From assembly GCF_000143415.4 (NCBI RefSeq), contig NW_003314263.1, forward strand, positions 154,778 to 218,777: a stretch of DNA of 64,000 nt, given 5' to 3'. Of the stretch, positions 10,434-21,600 are shown one piece after another (position 1 is the stretch's first letter; each line of letters starts with the position of its first letter). A program made the translations under genes and the position numbers. The DNA is from Selaginella moellendorffii (Eukaryota > Streptophyta > Lycopodiopsida > Selaginellales > Selaginellaceae). Under the pieces are notes generated by a model, which did no database searches, was not told where the DNA came from, and saw only the letters and a list, made by a program, of their open reading frames with translations.

Positions 10434-10779
10434 TTTCAGGGGCACATAGAAGTATATTCCTAGAATATTCTGACACGCGCAAGATTTTTTTGAGTTTTCT
10501 GGAGATCCAACCGTTAGATCGCAACTAGATTTTACAGAATGGTATACAATGTCTTTCTTGATGACCCTGCAAAGAAGCATCTCGATCGGACACCACATGA
10601 GACCACACGAGCCTTACAATGTTTCAGGGGCATTTGCCATAGATCCGACCGTTATTTTGCTCCAAGATTTTACAGTTTGGTGTGCATTGACCTTTCCATC
10701 GACACTGCAAAGGGACATCACAATCAGATGCGGGATCACAAGAAACTAACTTCACTAACTCTGGTTTCACCAAGATCTA

Positions 10780-13700
10780 TGGAGAAAGAGTCTATGGAAA
10801 AAGAGACAAAAGAATCGAGAAGTGAAAAAGGAAGAGATAGAAAAAGAGAAACTAGAACAACAACAGCAACAAATTTTAGAAACAATATTAGAGAAGTACG
10901 ACAAGGAGGATAAAGAAATTCAAGTTGCCGAGTCGAGCAACTTAGCCAAAGATAACAAAGAACTAAATAGTGAAGATGCCCCAAAGTTTGAGGCATTTGA
11001 AGAAGCCAAATACATAGCACTAAAGTTTTACTCCAATCCAGACTCACCAGAACAACAACTTCACCAACAAAGTCTACAATTTCAAATGGCAATCATTAAC
11101 CCAGCGACAGCCATAGGGAACATGATTTCCTATCCCATTTTTACTGGTGGAAAAACCAAAGATGCGAACCAGCATCTTAAACAATTTGATCAAATTGTAA
11201 AGATGAACAAACAGGAAATGCATTGAGAAATACTTTTCCCATACACACTTAAAGGAAAAGCACTCGATTGGCATAATACACTCGATGATGCTTTGACCCA
11301 TGATGAAAAGGTCACACAATTCAAGAAGCAATTCCAGACCGGTGGAACTCCAAAAGAACACTATGAGATCATCAAAAACTTCAAGCAAAAATCACGTGAA
11401 GGAATTCAAGATTACACTCGAAGATTTAAGTTTCATGCAAAGCGCTGCAAGGATTTGATAACAGATAAAGGAAAGAGCTTATCCTATATCCAAGGACTAA
11501 AAGAAATCTATAGAAACATGGTAGCAATTGCTGCTGCAACAGAGAATCCAGACGATGAAAGTGTTGATACACTCTCCAAAGAAATCCTCACATTGGAAAA
11601 GAGATTCAAGCAATTCACAAAAGCTATACCTTCACAAACTGATGACGGTTCAGATGATGAAGAAGAGGAAGAAATACGCATTAAGACAAAGAAGAAAACA
11701 CCAAAAGACCAAAACTTGAAGGATATAATCAGGAAAATCTCACAAACCGAACTCAAAGCAGGAGTGTGGTGTACAAAGTGTAAAAACGAGGGACATACAT
11801 ATTTGGAATGCAAATTACAGCTTCCAAAGTGTCAGATTTGTGAAAGAGAAGGCCATACAGCCAAGAAATGCCGATACAGGAATACAATGGAAGGTTCAAG
11901 AATCGAGAATGCTCCTCAACAAGAGCCTAATCCTCAATATCAAGGAAACTGGAATCAAAACGCGCAACCACCACGAAATCAACCTCCAAGATATAACAAT
12001 TATTATCAACGTGATGATAATTCGTATAATCAAAGACAAAACTATTACCAGCGAGACAATAGCAACTACAATAGAATACCCCCTCAAGATCAAAGACCAA
12101 ACAACTATACTGGAAATTATGGAAGAAACTACAATACATATCAGCAACGTGATGGACCTCAGGACAACTATCAATGTCCTCCCCCACGAAATTACAATTA
12201 TGATCAAGAACCATATCGGAATTATAATCAAAGACCACCCCAGGCTCAAGGTTACAATTACAACCAGCAACCTGCACTGCAGCAAGATAATCGTCCTCGA
12301 CAACTTTACCAAAATGCAAATCGCGAAAATAACCAAGGAGTAAACAATCAGGCTCCGAGGCCAAGACCACCAGCAGCACGGAATGTTGAGGTGGAAATTG
12401 ACGAACCACAAACTTTTGAAGAACCAGCAATACGAACTATCACGAGACAACAATACAAGTCTCAACAACCAGATAATTTGGAAGAACAAGATCATGATGA
12501 TGAACTGGAAATTATCCCAGAAACCGAATGGAAGAAAAGCAAGAAAATACTACAAGCAATTCAAGCTGAATTGCAAGCACAAGATCCAGAAACAATCAAA
12601 GAACACGACAAACAATCAAACAATCAAGAAACAAGAAGTTTTACCCAAGAGGAGCTGGCACCTGTTCAGCAGAAAGAAAAGTTTCATGTGGAAGAGCAAG
12701 CTGAAGCAAGGTTGAAGCAAAACCTGGTGGAAGATGAACAGCCTGATCAGATTGAGCAACCAGCAGACGAAGATGAAGACCTGCAGTGGATAAAGGAGTT
12801 TCAGACGCAGGAACTTGAGGTGGTGCTTCCGAAGTTTTGTGAGCAGACGGAGCAGAAGAAAAATTCAGTGCCAGAGTTTGACGTGGAACAGGCAGCAGTT
12901 GGTCAAGCTGGCTTGGAGCAGAAAGCTGTTGTGAAGAAGAAAGAAGAAGATGTTAGACAACAAAGAGGTGTAGAAGTTCAGAACCTTGTGGAGCAGCCAT
13001 CAAGAGGAGCCGTATACCCAGGCCAAAGTTTGAACTTGAAGGTGGCTGGTGTGAAGTTGGTGAAGAGACGAGGAAGTGTGTTTCTCAGGTTCTGGTGGGA
13101 CAGAGGCAAGCTGGTTTCATCCTTTGTAGCTCTGTAGGAGTAGAGGAAGTAAGTAGTAAAGCAGCAAAACTGAAAGCCGTCCAGGAGAAGTCATGGCTGT
13201 TTCAAGTCGGATGTTTAAAGTTTCGCAAAGAGGCGTGTGTGCAACTGATCTCAGGAAGAAGCTGGTCAAATTCAGATCACAAGACTTTGAGGAAGCAGCT
13301 CAGACTTATGAAGAGGAGGAAGAGGAGGAGGAGCCACATGAGGGAGCAGCTACCCACGATGCAGCAATGGAGTAGTGACTGCGGGACGCAGCACAAGGCA
13401 GTCATGGGAGAGTGGAGAAGGGAGAAAAAGACAAGCTCGAGGATTCAAGCTTAGGAAAGTAAACTTGAGAGGTTCAAGGTTAGCACTGTGTTCCTAACCT
13501 TGACGTGAGTAGTAGCGACTATAAAAGTAGGACTTAGAATGTTTTTAGACTCATCCCTAATACAAAATACATTGCAATACATAATCATTCTGCCTATCTC
13601 TTTGGCTTTTCATGGCAATGTCTTACTTACCCACCGCCTTCAAGGGATCAAAGGCGTGGGACTAGCACCTTCAAGCAGTTGTTCACATTCTCTACTTAGC

Positions 13701-13830
13701 TTGGCACAAGCAGGTAAGTGCACTCTTCTTGTAGTGTAGTTTTAGTTTTAGGGACTAGATTAGATTTGAAACTCCTAGGAAGATCTCGTGTGGATGTTTC
13801 CTCCCAGTTTAGAGATTCGAGGAGTTTTCA
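10780..13830 (+). mobile_element. Gag-only insertion, TG...CA ends, 5-bp duplication ATCTA
   Basis: The insertion begins TGGAGAAAG and ends GAGTTTTCA. It is flanked by ATCTA at 10,775-10,779 and 13,831-13,835. The empty site exists in unit 2 at about 16,970-16,980 (AAGATCTACGTAAGG). The TG...CA ends and 5-bp duplication fit an LTR-type integrase, yet I find no terminal direct repeats and no pol. The gag reading frame is already open at the left edge. Region 13,138-13,830 has no recognised gene. It may be a one-ended or 5'-truncated non-autonomous element. Confidence 0.65.
10822..13137 (+). pseudogene. Retrotransposon Gag with two CCHC zinc knuckles, one stop codon
   Basis: A single frame of about 770 codons is broken by TGA at 11,224-11,226, in the middle of the retrotransposon-gag capsid-like domain. 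After the stop the frame continues with the capsid segment (PYTLKGKALDWH), then two CX2CX4HX4C knuckles (CTKCKNEGHTYLEC and CQICEREGHTAKKC). It ends in a long Asn/Tyr/Gln-rich and then Gln/Glu-rich tail to TAG at 13,137. The frame is open from the insertion edge; no ATG is certain, and GTG 10,822 is only a convention. The TGA could be CGA changed by deamination. The low-complexity tail is unusual for plant Ty3 Gag. Protease and reverse transcriptase are absent. Confidence 0.75.
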
Positions 13831-13962
13831 ATCTACATAAGGAGTTATGAAATGAAAGGACCCTCTCTATTGAAATGTGTTTATGGTCCTAGGGGCATTG
13901 TGACATATGAAAGGATTTTGCATCAAGTTCTGTATTTGCATGTTTATCAAGCTACTGAATTG

Positions 13963-13989
13963 CTAAACCCTAAACCCTAAACCCTAAAC
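13963..13989 (+). repeat. Short telomere-type heptad array (CCCTAAA)
   Basis: Three and a half CCCTAAA units, repeated at 17,106-17,139 with about one unit more. Plant promoters often carry such telo-boxes. This one is about 1.5 kb upstream of the transposase-type ORF. Confidence 0.85.
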
Positions 13990-14396
13990 ATGTGGCAAAT
14001 TCTGCGTGAAGAAAGATGCCCTTTCTGGGCAAATGCTGTAAGAGGCAGATGCCGAGCAGATGTATCTCAGGCTAGCGAAGGGGACAAACGAAAGCTAGCT
14101 ATAAACATGACAGGATGCAAATAGATTACTAGGCTGGTCCTATGAAAATCAAAAACCATAATTGAAAACATTGAAAATGCAAAAAGAAAGGTTTATAATA
14201 TTTTTGAATTTTAAGCAACCAAAGGAATGTAAGTAGGGCATGTGTTTGTAAGTTTAAAAATGCCTCAACCACTTAAATTCCCAAGTAAATAAAGCTGTTT
14301 CTATTTTTGGTACAGGTAAACTTTATAGCGTATGGGCTCATGCAATTTTGAACCCAAAAATGCACCAAAAAATGCTCGACTAGGATTATTCTTTGA

Positions 14397-14421
14397 ATGG
14401 CGTGTGGCCTTATATTGCCAT
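14397..14421. repeat. Element palindrome, diverged right arm
   Basis: ATGGCGTGTGGCC followed by TTATATTGCCAT. It sits at the end of the spacer module that is shared with 10.0-10.45 kb. Confidence 0.65.
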
Positions 14422-14850
14422 AAATGGACGTACACACACAGCATAATTATTCCTTTACACGGCGAATAATCTTGGTGCGGATCGCTGACATGGCATGGCA
14501 AAGTTTGAATCACTGACATGGCACAGCTGGATCGAGGCAAGGACATGATGTGACAAAGTTCAACCTCCGACAGCAAAGTCTAGAAGCTACTCAGTTTGAA
14601 ATTTGTCAGAGGAATCATAAAATCTGGTTTGTCAGAGGATTTGATGTGACGTTCAAGCGTGTGTTATTTTTGAATTCTCAAACTCATTCCTAGGTCTATC
14701 ATTTTTGTGCGCCATATTCTTGGTTCCGCTGAGTGCAGTGAGCGCTGCTTGTGTAAGCGGCGTTGTGGGCTGTGGTTTATGCGTCTACGAGCAGTTGCGG
14801 CATTGCGAGCGCCATTGCGAGCGGCAGTTTATGCGAGTGGCAGTTTGTGC

Positions 14851-14920
14851 GAGCGGCGCTACGAGCAGTTGTGGTGTTGCGAGCGGCGCTACGAGTAGTT
14901 GCGGTGTTGCGAGCGGCACT
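14851..14920 (+). repeat. 30-bp GC-rich minisatellite
   Basis: Unit GAGCGGCGCTACGAGCAGTT plus 10 bp, 2.3 copies, within a block rich in GCGAGCGGC. It is matched at 18,037-18,105. The likely setting is the promoter or 5' UTR of the plus-strand gene. An open frame through it is repetitive and not supported as a gene. Confidence 0.7.
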
Positions 14921-15011
14921 GTCTTTGGTGTGGCTACCGCTTCCTCTTGATATTTGGCACTTGTGCTTCCTGGTATGTTCACCATGGAATGGCTTAGGAC
15001 CACATTTAGAA

Positions 15012-15032
15012 ATGGCATTAGGCCACATGCCA
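15012..15032. repeat. Element palindrome
   Basis: ATGGCATTAGGCCACATGCC-type copy, equivalent to 18,198-18,219 in unit 2. Confidence 0.8.
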
Positions 15033-15110
15033 ATTTTGGGCCTTTGCAATTTCATGGCTAACGTATTGTCATGTATGTTTTTACTTGCCTGCAGCTGTGT
15101 GTATATCAAG

Positions 15111-15132
15111 ATGGCATGAGGCCTCATGCCAT
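15111..15132. repeat. Element palindrome, perfect copy
   Basis: Perfectly self-complementary around AGGCCT, extending to 26 bp with the flanking AG and CT. Equivalent to 18,296-18,317. Confidence 0.9.
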
Positions 15133-15230
15133 CTTTGGCCCCTGCTAGCCTATTGCCATATTCATTTTGCTTTGTGACTACTGGAATGATTTTTCATGTT
15201 ATTGAGGTTGTTTGGCATGTTATTATTTAC

Positions 15231-15409
15231 GCCATTCTCCAATCATTTTTTTTATGGTCTTAGCTTCTTATCTGCACTTTAAAAATGGCCTTCACGTGTG
15301 ATGAAAAGGCTTACATTTTGAATGGGGTTAACACAGTTGCAAAAGGGACCCTTGTTTCTATGGATCGGAACTTTGTTATACACTGTCAAAGGCTTGTCTT
15401 ATGATTTAG
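15231..15409 (+). pseudogene. Partial duplication of the transposase-type gene's 5' end
   Basis: About 180 bp repeats the sequence around the start codon found immediately downstream: CCATTCTCCAATCATTTTTT, then ATGGCCTTC, then about 40 codons to CACTGTCAAAGGCTTG. The frame carries several changes and breaks off before the duplicate restarts at about 15,410. It is present only in unit 1. Confidence 0.75.
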
Positions 15410-15463
15410 GCCATTCTCCAATCATTTTTTTTATGGTCTTAACTTCTTTTCTGCACTTTCAGA

Positions 15464-16787
15464 ATGGCCTTCAGGGTTGGGGAAAAGGTTTACATTTTGA
15501 ATGGTGGGAAGAGAGTTGCAAAAGGGACCCTTGTGTCTATGGATCGGAACTTTGTTATACACTGTCAAAGGCTTGGGGAAGGCAATGCTGCTGTATCAGT
15601 AGAGATTGTCTTCGATGGGAATGTGGTCGCTATTGAACGAGGAGAGATGGTCGTCGGGGTAAATGTTGTTGTTGCCTTGAAAAATCTTCAGAAGAAAGCA
15701 GATGTTAGGGACAGCGCAAGTGCGACGCATGTTCCCTCCGTGGATCTTAAAAACCGTGCTACATGGATTCAGGCGAAGGTGTTTCTAAACAACCCCGAGG
15801 GGGAGGTGGTAGCTGAGGGCTTAGCCACAATTGTCGATCCAAGAGATGCGGTTGCTAATCAAGAATTGGGCTGGGATGATATTGGAGTTGCGATTTTAGA
15901 GGTTGTTGACACAGAAGAAAATAGTCTGACTATTGGAAGCATTGTGCGGTGGAAATTGAGGCACTTAGTGTTTGAGAATGTGAAGGATTCACAATCAAAC
16001 ACCACTACAACTGATGACAGAACATCTCTTCATGGGAAAAGAAAGCACACCTTCCTAAAGCGCAGCGAAAGGGATCTGAGCAATGAACCGAAAATGCAGA
16101 AAATGGCGATGGAGGTTCGAATGGTCTCGACAGTTGCTTCTTGCAAGAGGAGGTGCTGTCAACATGCTGATTGGGATGCTATTGAAGAGGAGAGAGCAAG
16201 ATACAAGACATTGTCCTGGAAGGCAGCTCGCAATTTTGTGTATGAGGCATTACGGTCATCTGTTGATGCTTCAGAACATCAGGTGGGGGGCATGGTCTTC
16301 CATAGGGGTTTGGTCTGCATGAAGGCATGGAGAATCATTTATGGAGTCCCTCGAACCACATTCTACAGAATCAAAACTGAGTTCGAGGAACAAAGGGTTC
16401 AACAGGCAATCCATGGGAACGACGGTACGCACAAAACCAAGGGTCATGTTGTATATGGAGAGGCAATCTTCAAGAGGTTTGTCGAGACATGTAGCGAGCA
16501 GCAACCACATAAAACCCGCCTCTTGGAAGATGGAACACGAGACACCCAACGAGTTCTCCCTTCCATGTATACCAAGGGGGCCATATTGGAAGATGTGAAT
16601 CGGGAACTCCAGAGTAATGGCTACAGGAAGTTGAGCCAATCTAGATTTAGTAGATTGTGGAGCAACAGGTTCAGGGATGTGAGTATAGGAAAGTACTCCA
16701 ACTTTTCAAAGTGTGACGAGTGCACTGCTATTAAAATGGCTTTGTCGAAGAATTCTTGCAGCGCTCAAGAGCGAGAGACGTTGGTTA
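15464..16787 (+). pseudogene. Truncated copy of the Tnp1/DUF7869-type transposase ORF
   Basis: It corresponds to about the first 440 codons of the ORF at 18,676, with few differences. It includes both Tnp1-like N-terminal repeats, the middle region (AWRIIYGVPRTTFYRIKTEF) and the Cys-containing segment (FSKCDECTAIK). It ends at the tandem-duplication junction. Beyond 16,787 the frame runs about 50 codons into unrelated sequence to a stop at 16,948, an accidental tail. The catalytic half is missing, so it cannot be an active transposase. Confidence 0.85.
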
Positions 16788-17105
16788 GACACCACATGAG
16801 ACCACACGAGCCTTACAATGTTTCAGGGGCATTTGCCATAGATCCGACCGTTATTTTGCTCCAAGATTTTACAGTTTGGTGTGCATTGACCTTTCCATCA
16901 ACACTGCAAAGGGACATCACAATCAGATGCGGGATCACAAGAAACTAACTTCACTAACTCTGGTTTCACCAAGATCTACGTAAGGAGTTATGAAATGAAA
17001 GGACCCTCTCTATTGAAATGTGTTTATGGTCCTAGGGGCATTGTGACATATCAAAGGATTTTGCATCAAGTTCTGTATTTGCATGTTTATCAAGCTACTG
17101 AATTG

Positions 17106-17139
17106 CTAAACCCTAAACCCTAAACCCTAAACCCTAAAC
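17106..17139 (+). repeat. Short telomere-type heptad array (CCCTAAA)
   Basis: About four and a half units, against three and a half in the duplicate at 13,963-13,989, so the array length changed after duplication. Confidence 0.85.
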
Positions 17140-17524
17140 ATGTGGCAAATGCTGCGTGAAGAAAGATGCCCTTTCTGGGCAAATGCTGTAAGAGGCAGAT
17201 GCCGAGCAGATGTATCTCAGGCTAGCGAAGGGGACAAATGAAAGCTAGCTATAAACATGACGGGATGCAAATAGATTACTAGGCTGGTCCTACGAAAATC
17301 AAAAACCATAATTGAAAACATTGAAAATGCAAAAAGAAAGGTTTATAATATTTTTGAATTTTAAGCAACCAATGGAATGTAAGTAGGGCATGTGTTTGTA
17401 AGTTTAAAAATGCCTCAACCACTTAAATTCCCAAGTAAATAAAGCTGTTTCTATTTTTGGTACAGGTAAACTTTATAGCGTGTGGGCTCATGTAATTTTG
17501 AACCAAAAAATGCACCAAAAAATG

Positions 17525-17607
17525 CTCGACTAGCATTATTCTTTGAATGGCGTGTGGCCTTATGTCGAGCATTATTCTTTGAATGGCGTGTGGCCTTATA
17601 TTGCCAT
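17525..17607. repeat. Tandemly doubled palindrome module
   Basis: CTCGACTAGCATTATTCTTT followed by a palindrome half is repeated after 36 bp (halves at 17,547 and 17,583). Unit 1 has a single copy at 14,397, so this module doubled after the larger duplication. Confidence 0.7.
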
Positions 17608-18036
17608 AAATGGACGTACACACACAGCATAATTATTCCTTTACACGGCGAATAATCTTGGCGCGGATCGCTGACATGGCATGGCAAAGTTTGAATCACT
17701 GACATGGCACAGCTGGATCGAGGCAAGGACATGATGTGACAAAGTTCAACCTCCGACAGCAAAGTCTAGAAGCTACTCAGTTTGAAATTTGTCAGAGGAA
17801 TCATAAGATTTGGTTTGTCAGAGGATTTGATGTGACGTTCAAGCGTGTGTTATTTTTGAATTCTCGAACTCATTCCTAGGTCTATCATTTTTGTGCGCCG
17901 TGTTCTTGGTTCTGCTGAGCGCAGTGAGCGCTGCTTGTGTAAGCGGCGTTGTGGGCTATGGTTTATGCGTCTACGAGCGGTTGCGGCATTGCGAGTGCCA
18001 TTGCGAGCGACAGTTTATGCGAGTGGCAGTTTGTGT

Positions 18037-18105
18037 GAGCGGCGCTACGAGCAGTTGCGGTGTTGCGAGCGGCGCTACGAGTAGTTGCGGTGTTGCGAGC
18101 GGCAC
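18037..18105 (+). repeat. 30-bp GC-rich minisatellite (unit 2)
   Basis: Equivalent to 14,851-14,920. Confidence 0.7.
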
Positions 18106-18197
18106 TGTCTTTGGTGTGGCTACCGCTTCCTCTTGATATTTGGCACTTGTGCTTCCTGGTATGTTCACCATGGAATGGCTTAGGACCACATTTAGAA

Positions 18198-18219
18198 ATG
18201 GCATGAGGCCACATGCCAT
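18198..18219. repeat. Element palindrome
   Basis: ATGGCATGAGGCCACATGCC-type copy, nearly perfect. Confidence 0.85.
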
Positions 18220-18295
18220 CTTGGGCCCTTGCAATTTCATGGCTAGCGTATTGTCATGTATGTTTTTACTTGTCTGCAGCTGTGTGTATATCAAG

Positions 18296-18488
18296 ATGGC
18301 ATGAGGCCTCATGCCATCTTTGGCCCCTCCTAGCCTATTGCCATATTCCTTTTGCCTTGCTGCAACTGTATATATTTTTGTATGGGTGACTAGTCATGCA
18401 CACAAAAATATATACAGTTGCAGCAAGGCAAAAGGAATATAGCAACAGGCTAGCAGGGGCCAAAGATAGTGTGAGGCCTCATGCCATT
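18296..18488. repeat. Long hairpin built from an inverted copy of a palindrome module
   Basis: Left arm 18,296-18,381 and right arm 18,402-18,488 are complementary over about 80 bp, with few mismatches, around a loop of about 20 bp. Each arm contains one palindrome, the GGCCCCT...CTAGCC block and a TTTTGCCTTGCTGCAACTGT block. The equivalent place in unit 1 (about 15,111-15,180) has only a single arm-like segment, so the inverted copy arose or was lost after the tandem duplication. Confidence 0.85.
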
Positions 18489-18522
18489 AGTGGTACCACT
18501 AATGGCATGAGGGCTCATGCCA
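18481..18522. repeat. Two palindromes fused through a 28-bp palindrome
   Basis: 18,481-18,508 is itself perfectly self-complementary around GTGGTACCAC and links the right arm of the preceding palindrome to the next copy at 18,502-18,522. Confidence 0.8.
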
Positions 18523-18571
18523 ATTTTGTGAATGCGAAATTTCACGTGGGTGTCAATAGCATGTTTGAATA

Positions 18572-18592
18572 ATGGCATGTGGCCTCATGCTA
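18572..18592. repeat. Element palindrome
   Basis: ATGGCATGTGGCCTCATGC-type copy, 84 bp before the ATG of the transposase-type ORF, probably in its 5' UTR or a leader intron. Confidence 0.8.
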
Positions 18593-18675
18593 TTGAGGTT
18601 GTTTGGTATGTTATGATTTAGGCCATTCTCCAATCATTTTTTTTATGGTCTTAACTTCTTTTCTGCACTTTCAGA

Positions 18676-21600
18676 ATGGCCTTCAGGGTTGGGGAAAAGG
18701 TTTACATTTTGAATGGTGGGAAGAGAGTTGCAAAAGGGACCTTTGTATCTATGGATCGGAACTTTGTTATACACTGTCAAAGGCTTGGGGAAGGCAATGC
18801 TGCTGTATCAGTAGAGACTGTCTTCGATGGGAATGTGGTCGCTATTGAACGAGGAGAGATGGTCGTCGGGGTAAATGTTGTTGTTGCCTTGAAAAATCTT
18901 CAGAAGAAAGCAGATGTTGGGGACAGCGCAAGTGCGACGCATGTTCCCTCCGTGGATCTTAAGAACCGTGCTACATGGATTCAGGCAAAGGTGTTTCTAA
19001 ACAACCCCGAGGGGGAGGTGGTAGGTGAGGGCTTAGCCACAGTTGTCGATCCAAGAGATGCGGTTGCTAATCAAGAATTGGGCTGGGATGATATTGGAGT
19101 TGCGATTTTAGAGGTTGTTGACACAGAAGAAAACAGTCTGACTATTGGAAGCATTGTGCGGTGGAAATTGAGGCACTTAGTGTTTGAGAATGTGAAGGAT
19201 TCACAATCAAACACCACTACAACTGATGACAGAACATCTCTTCATGGGAAAAGAAAGTACACCTTCCTAAAGCGCAGCCAATGGGATCGGAGCAACGAAC
19301 CGAAAAGGCAGAAAATGGCGATGGAGGTTCGAATGGTCTCGACAATTGCTTGTTGCAAGAGGAGGTGCTGTCAACATGCTGATTGGGATGCTATTGAAGA
19401 GGAGAGAGCAAGATACAAGACATTGTCCTGGAAGGCAGCTCGCAATTTTGTGTATGAGGCATTACGGTCATCTGTTGATGCTTCAGAACATCAGGTGGGG
19501 GGCATGGTCTTCCAGAGGGGTTTGGTCTGCATGAAGGCATGGAGAATCATTTATGGAGTCCCTCGAACCACATTCTACAGAATCAAAACTGAGTTCGAGG
19601 AACAAAGGGTTCAACAGGCAGTCCATGGGAACGACGGTACGCACAAAACCAGGGGTCATGTTGTATATGGAGAGGCAATCTTCAAGAGGTTTGTCGAGAC
19701 ATGTAGCGAGCAGCAACCACATAAAACCTGCCTCTTGGAAGATGGAACACGAGACACCCAACGAGTTCTCCCTTCCATGTATACCAAGGGGGCCATATTG
19801 GAAGATGTGAATCGGGAACTCCAGAGTAATGGCTATAGGAAGCTGAGCCAATCTAGATTTAGTAGATTGTGGAGCAACAGGTTCAGGGATGTGAGTATAG
19901 GAAAGTACTCCAGCTTTTCAAAGTGTGACAAGTGCACTGCTATCAAAATGGCTTTGTCGAAGAATTCTTGCAGCGCTCAAGAGCGAGAGACGTTGGTTAG
20001 AAGGCGGCTCGACCACAACATCGAGCAGAGAAGCTGCAGGACTGCATATTATCATAACAGGATTCTCTCCATGGAGAGACCTGACTCTTACCTCTGCATC
20101 ATCCACGACAAAATGGACCAGAAAAAGACGTGCTTACCTCGACTCAATCCTGCCCCCAAGGCAATCTCTTCATCCATGCAGCTGCCTGTGTCTCTGTTTG
20201 GCATAATCGCTCATGGGCATGGTGCCCAGAACTATGGGAACTTCTTTGTACCTCTATGGGGTGGCGGGGGTGCAAACATGATGATTGCGTCCCTAGCAAA
20301 ACACTTAAAGTCTCTGCAAAGTGCGCAGACTGAGCTGAACGGCCAACCCTTGCATAAGGCCCTTGTCGATCGAACCCCATACAAGGTTCAGCTGGAGGAG
20401 GAGCAAAGGCTTGCAGTATCGTGTGGGGCCCCATGCCATCCCAGTGAATATGTTGGCCGTCAGATTGTAGGGTTATCACGTGAGGCCTCATGCCATTCCG
20501 ACGAGGCTGGTCACTCGGTGAATGCACAGCCTCATCCAAACGAAGCAGAATCTCAAGGAAGTTCTTGCAGCCGATGTGGCCTTCCACCCCATCTTCTGCT
20601 CCAAACAGACAATGCTGGCAGTGAGAACAAAAACATGTACGTCTTTGCGTGCTTGGCGATGCTTGTTGCCAAAGGCATATTTGAAACGGTTACACTTGGC
20701 TTTCTCATGGTTGGGCACACTCATGAAGACGTCGATGCCATGTTCAGTCACCTGGCAGAGTCCCTCCGGCGATCCAATGTCCTCACCCTCCCACAACTCT
20801 ACGATGAATTCCAAAATTGCATCAAAGGCACTGTTGAAGCTGCACTTCTGACAGAGGTTCCAGACTTTAAGGGGTTTGTAAGAGGCTACATCAGGGACGG
20901 ATCCGAAACGCTGATTGGCCACTCCAAGCCTCTTCAGTTTCATTTCAGCATGTGTGACGGTGTTCCAGTGATGAGGTACAAGATGAGAGAATGGGACACA
21001 GTGTGGCTGCCAGTGGACGGCATTGAACTCTTCAAGAGAGATCCCATAACTGGGGAACCTATGATTCCTCAGGGTTCCCCACGGCCGATGCACCCGGATG
21101 GACTCAAAGACCAGGAAAGTATAGTGGCCGGGATTAGACAGCATATTGCCTTCTGGAAGAGGGGGTTGGTGTTTGGTGGAGAATCCTATTTTCAGAGGTG
21201 CAAGCCTTTGCTCGAATACTGGGAGAAGATTATATCTGCTATCCAAAATAGGCCGGTTGTATATGAAGAATTGGAAGAGTCCTTTTGGCCAGAACCCAGA
21301 GCACCAGATAGTAGCGGAACAATGTCCTCTGGAAATGCAGTGACAGATAACGATGTTGAGGATCACTATTGTGGGCCGAGGAACAAGAAGCTGGATTCAG
21401 CATTCAATCCAGTACAGGTCTGCAAAGGAATGGTCGTGCTTGTCAGACCCAGTAATAAAAAACAAATGATATGGGTGGGGCGCTGCATCATTGATGCAGA
21501 GGAGGACGCGGAAACTAACTCCTTCAATGTAACTGTGGAGTGGTTCAAGCCAAGTTCTGGATATACGAAGGATTGCCTAGAAAAGAGATGGGTGCTGAAT

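Larger units (their letters stand above)
9721..10588. other. Central spacer between the two divergent genes
   Basis: No gene is seen. It contains two copies of a module (about 10,030-10,200 and 10,320-10,450) of the form GTGTGGGCTCATGCAATTTTGAACC, then A-rich sequence, then a palindrome. The same module recurs at about 14,320-14,425 and 17,465-17,610, so it is part of the element's own repeat set. Confidence 0.6.
10589..16787 (+). repeat. Tandem duplication unit 1 (interrupted by a gag insertion)
   Basis: Starting at GACACCACATGAG, this unit repeats as unit 2 at 16,788-19,999. The copies are nearly identical over more than 3 kb. The junction at 16,787/16,788 joins ...CGTTGGTTA (inside the DUF7869-type ORF) to the unit start, which truncates that ORF. 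Unit 1 also contains the insertion 10,780-13,830, which unit 2 lacks. Confidence 0.85.
16788..19999 (+). repeat. Tandem duplication unit 2 (empty site for the gag insertion)
   Basis: An uninterrupted copy of unit 1. Here the sequence continues past ...CGTTGGTTA into the rest of the ORF, so unit 2 keeps the original right-hand context and unit 1 keeps the original left-hand context. Confidence 0.85.

Noticed and set aside
13963-13989. True telomere or chromosome end
   Set aside because: Only three to five heptads, flanked on both sides by transposon sequence and duplicated with it.
14705-15119. Small Cys/Gly/Ser-rich frames upstream of the transposase copies
   Set aside because: They run through a 30-bp minisatellite, exist in overlapping frames on both strands and have no support beyond being open.
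16788-16948. C-terminal 50 codons of the first transposase-type copy as a real domain
   Set aside because: The sequence belongs to the start of the duplicated unit (same as 10,589-10,760), so it is read through a duplication junction.
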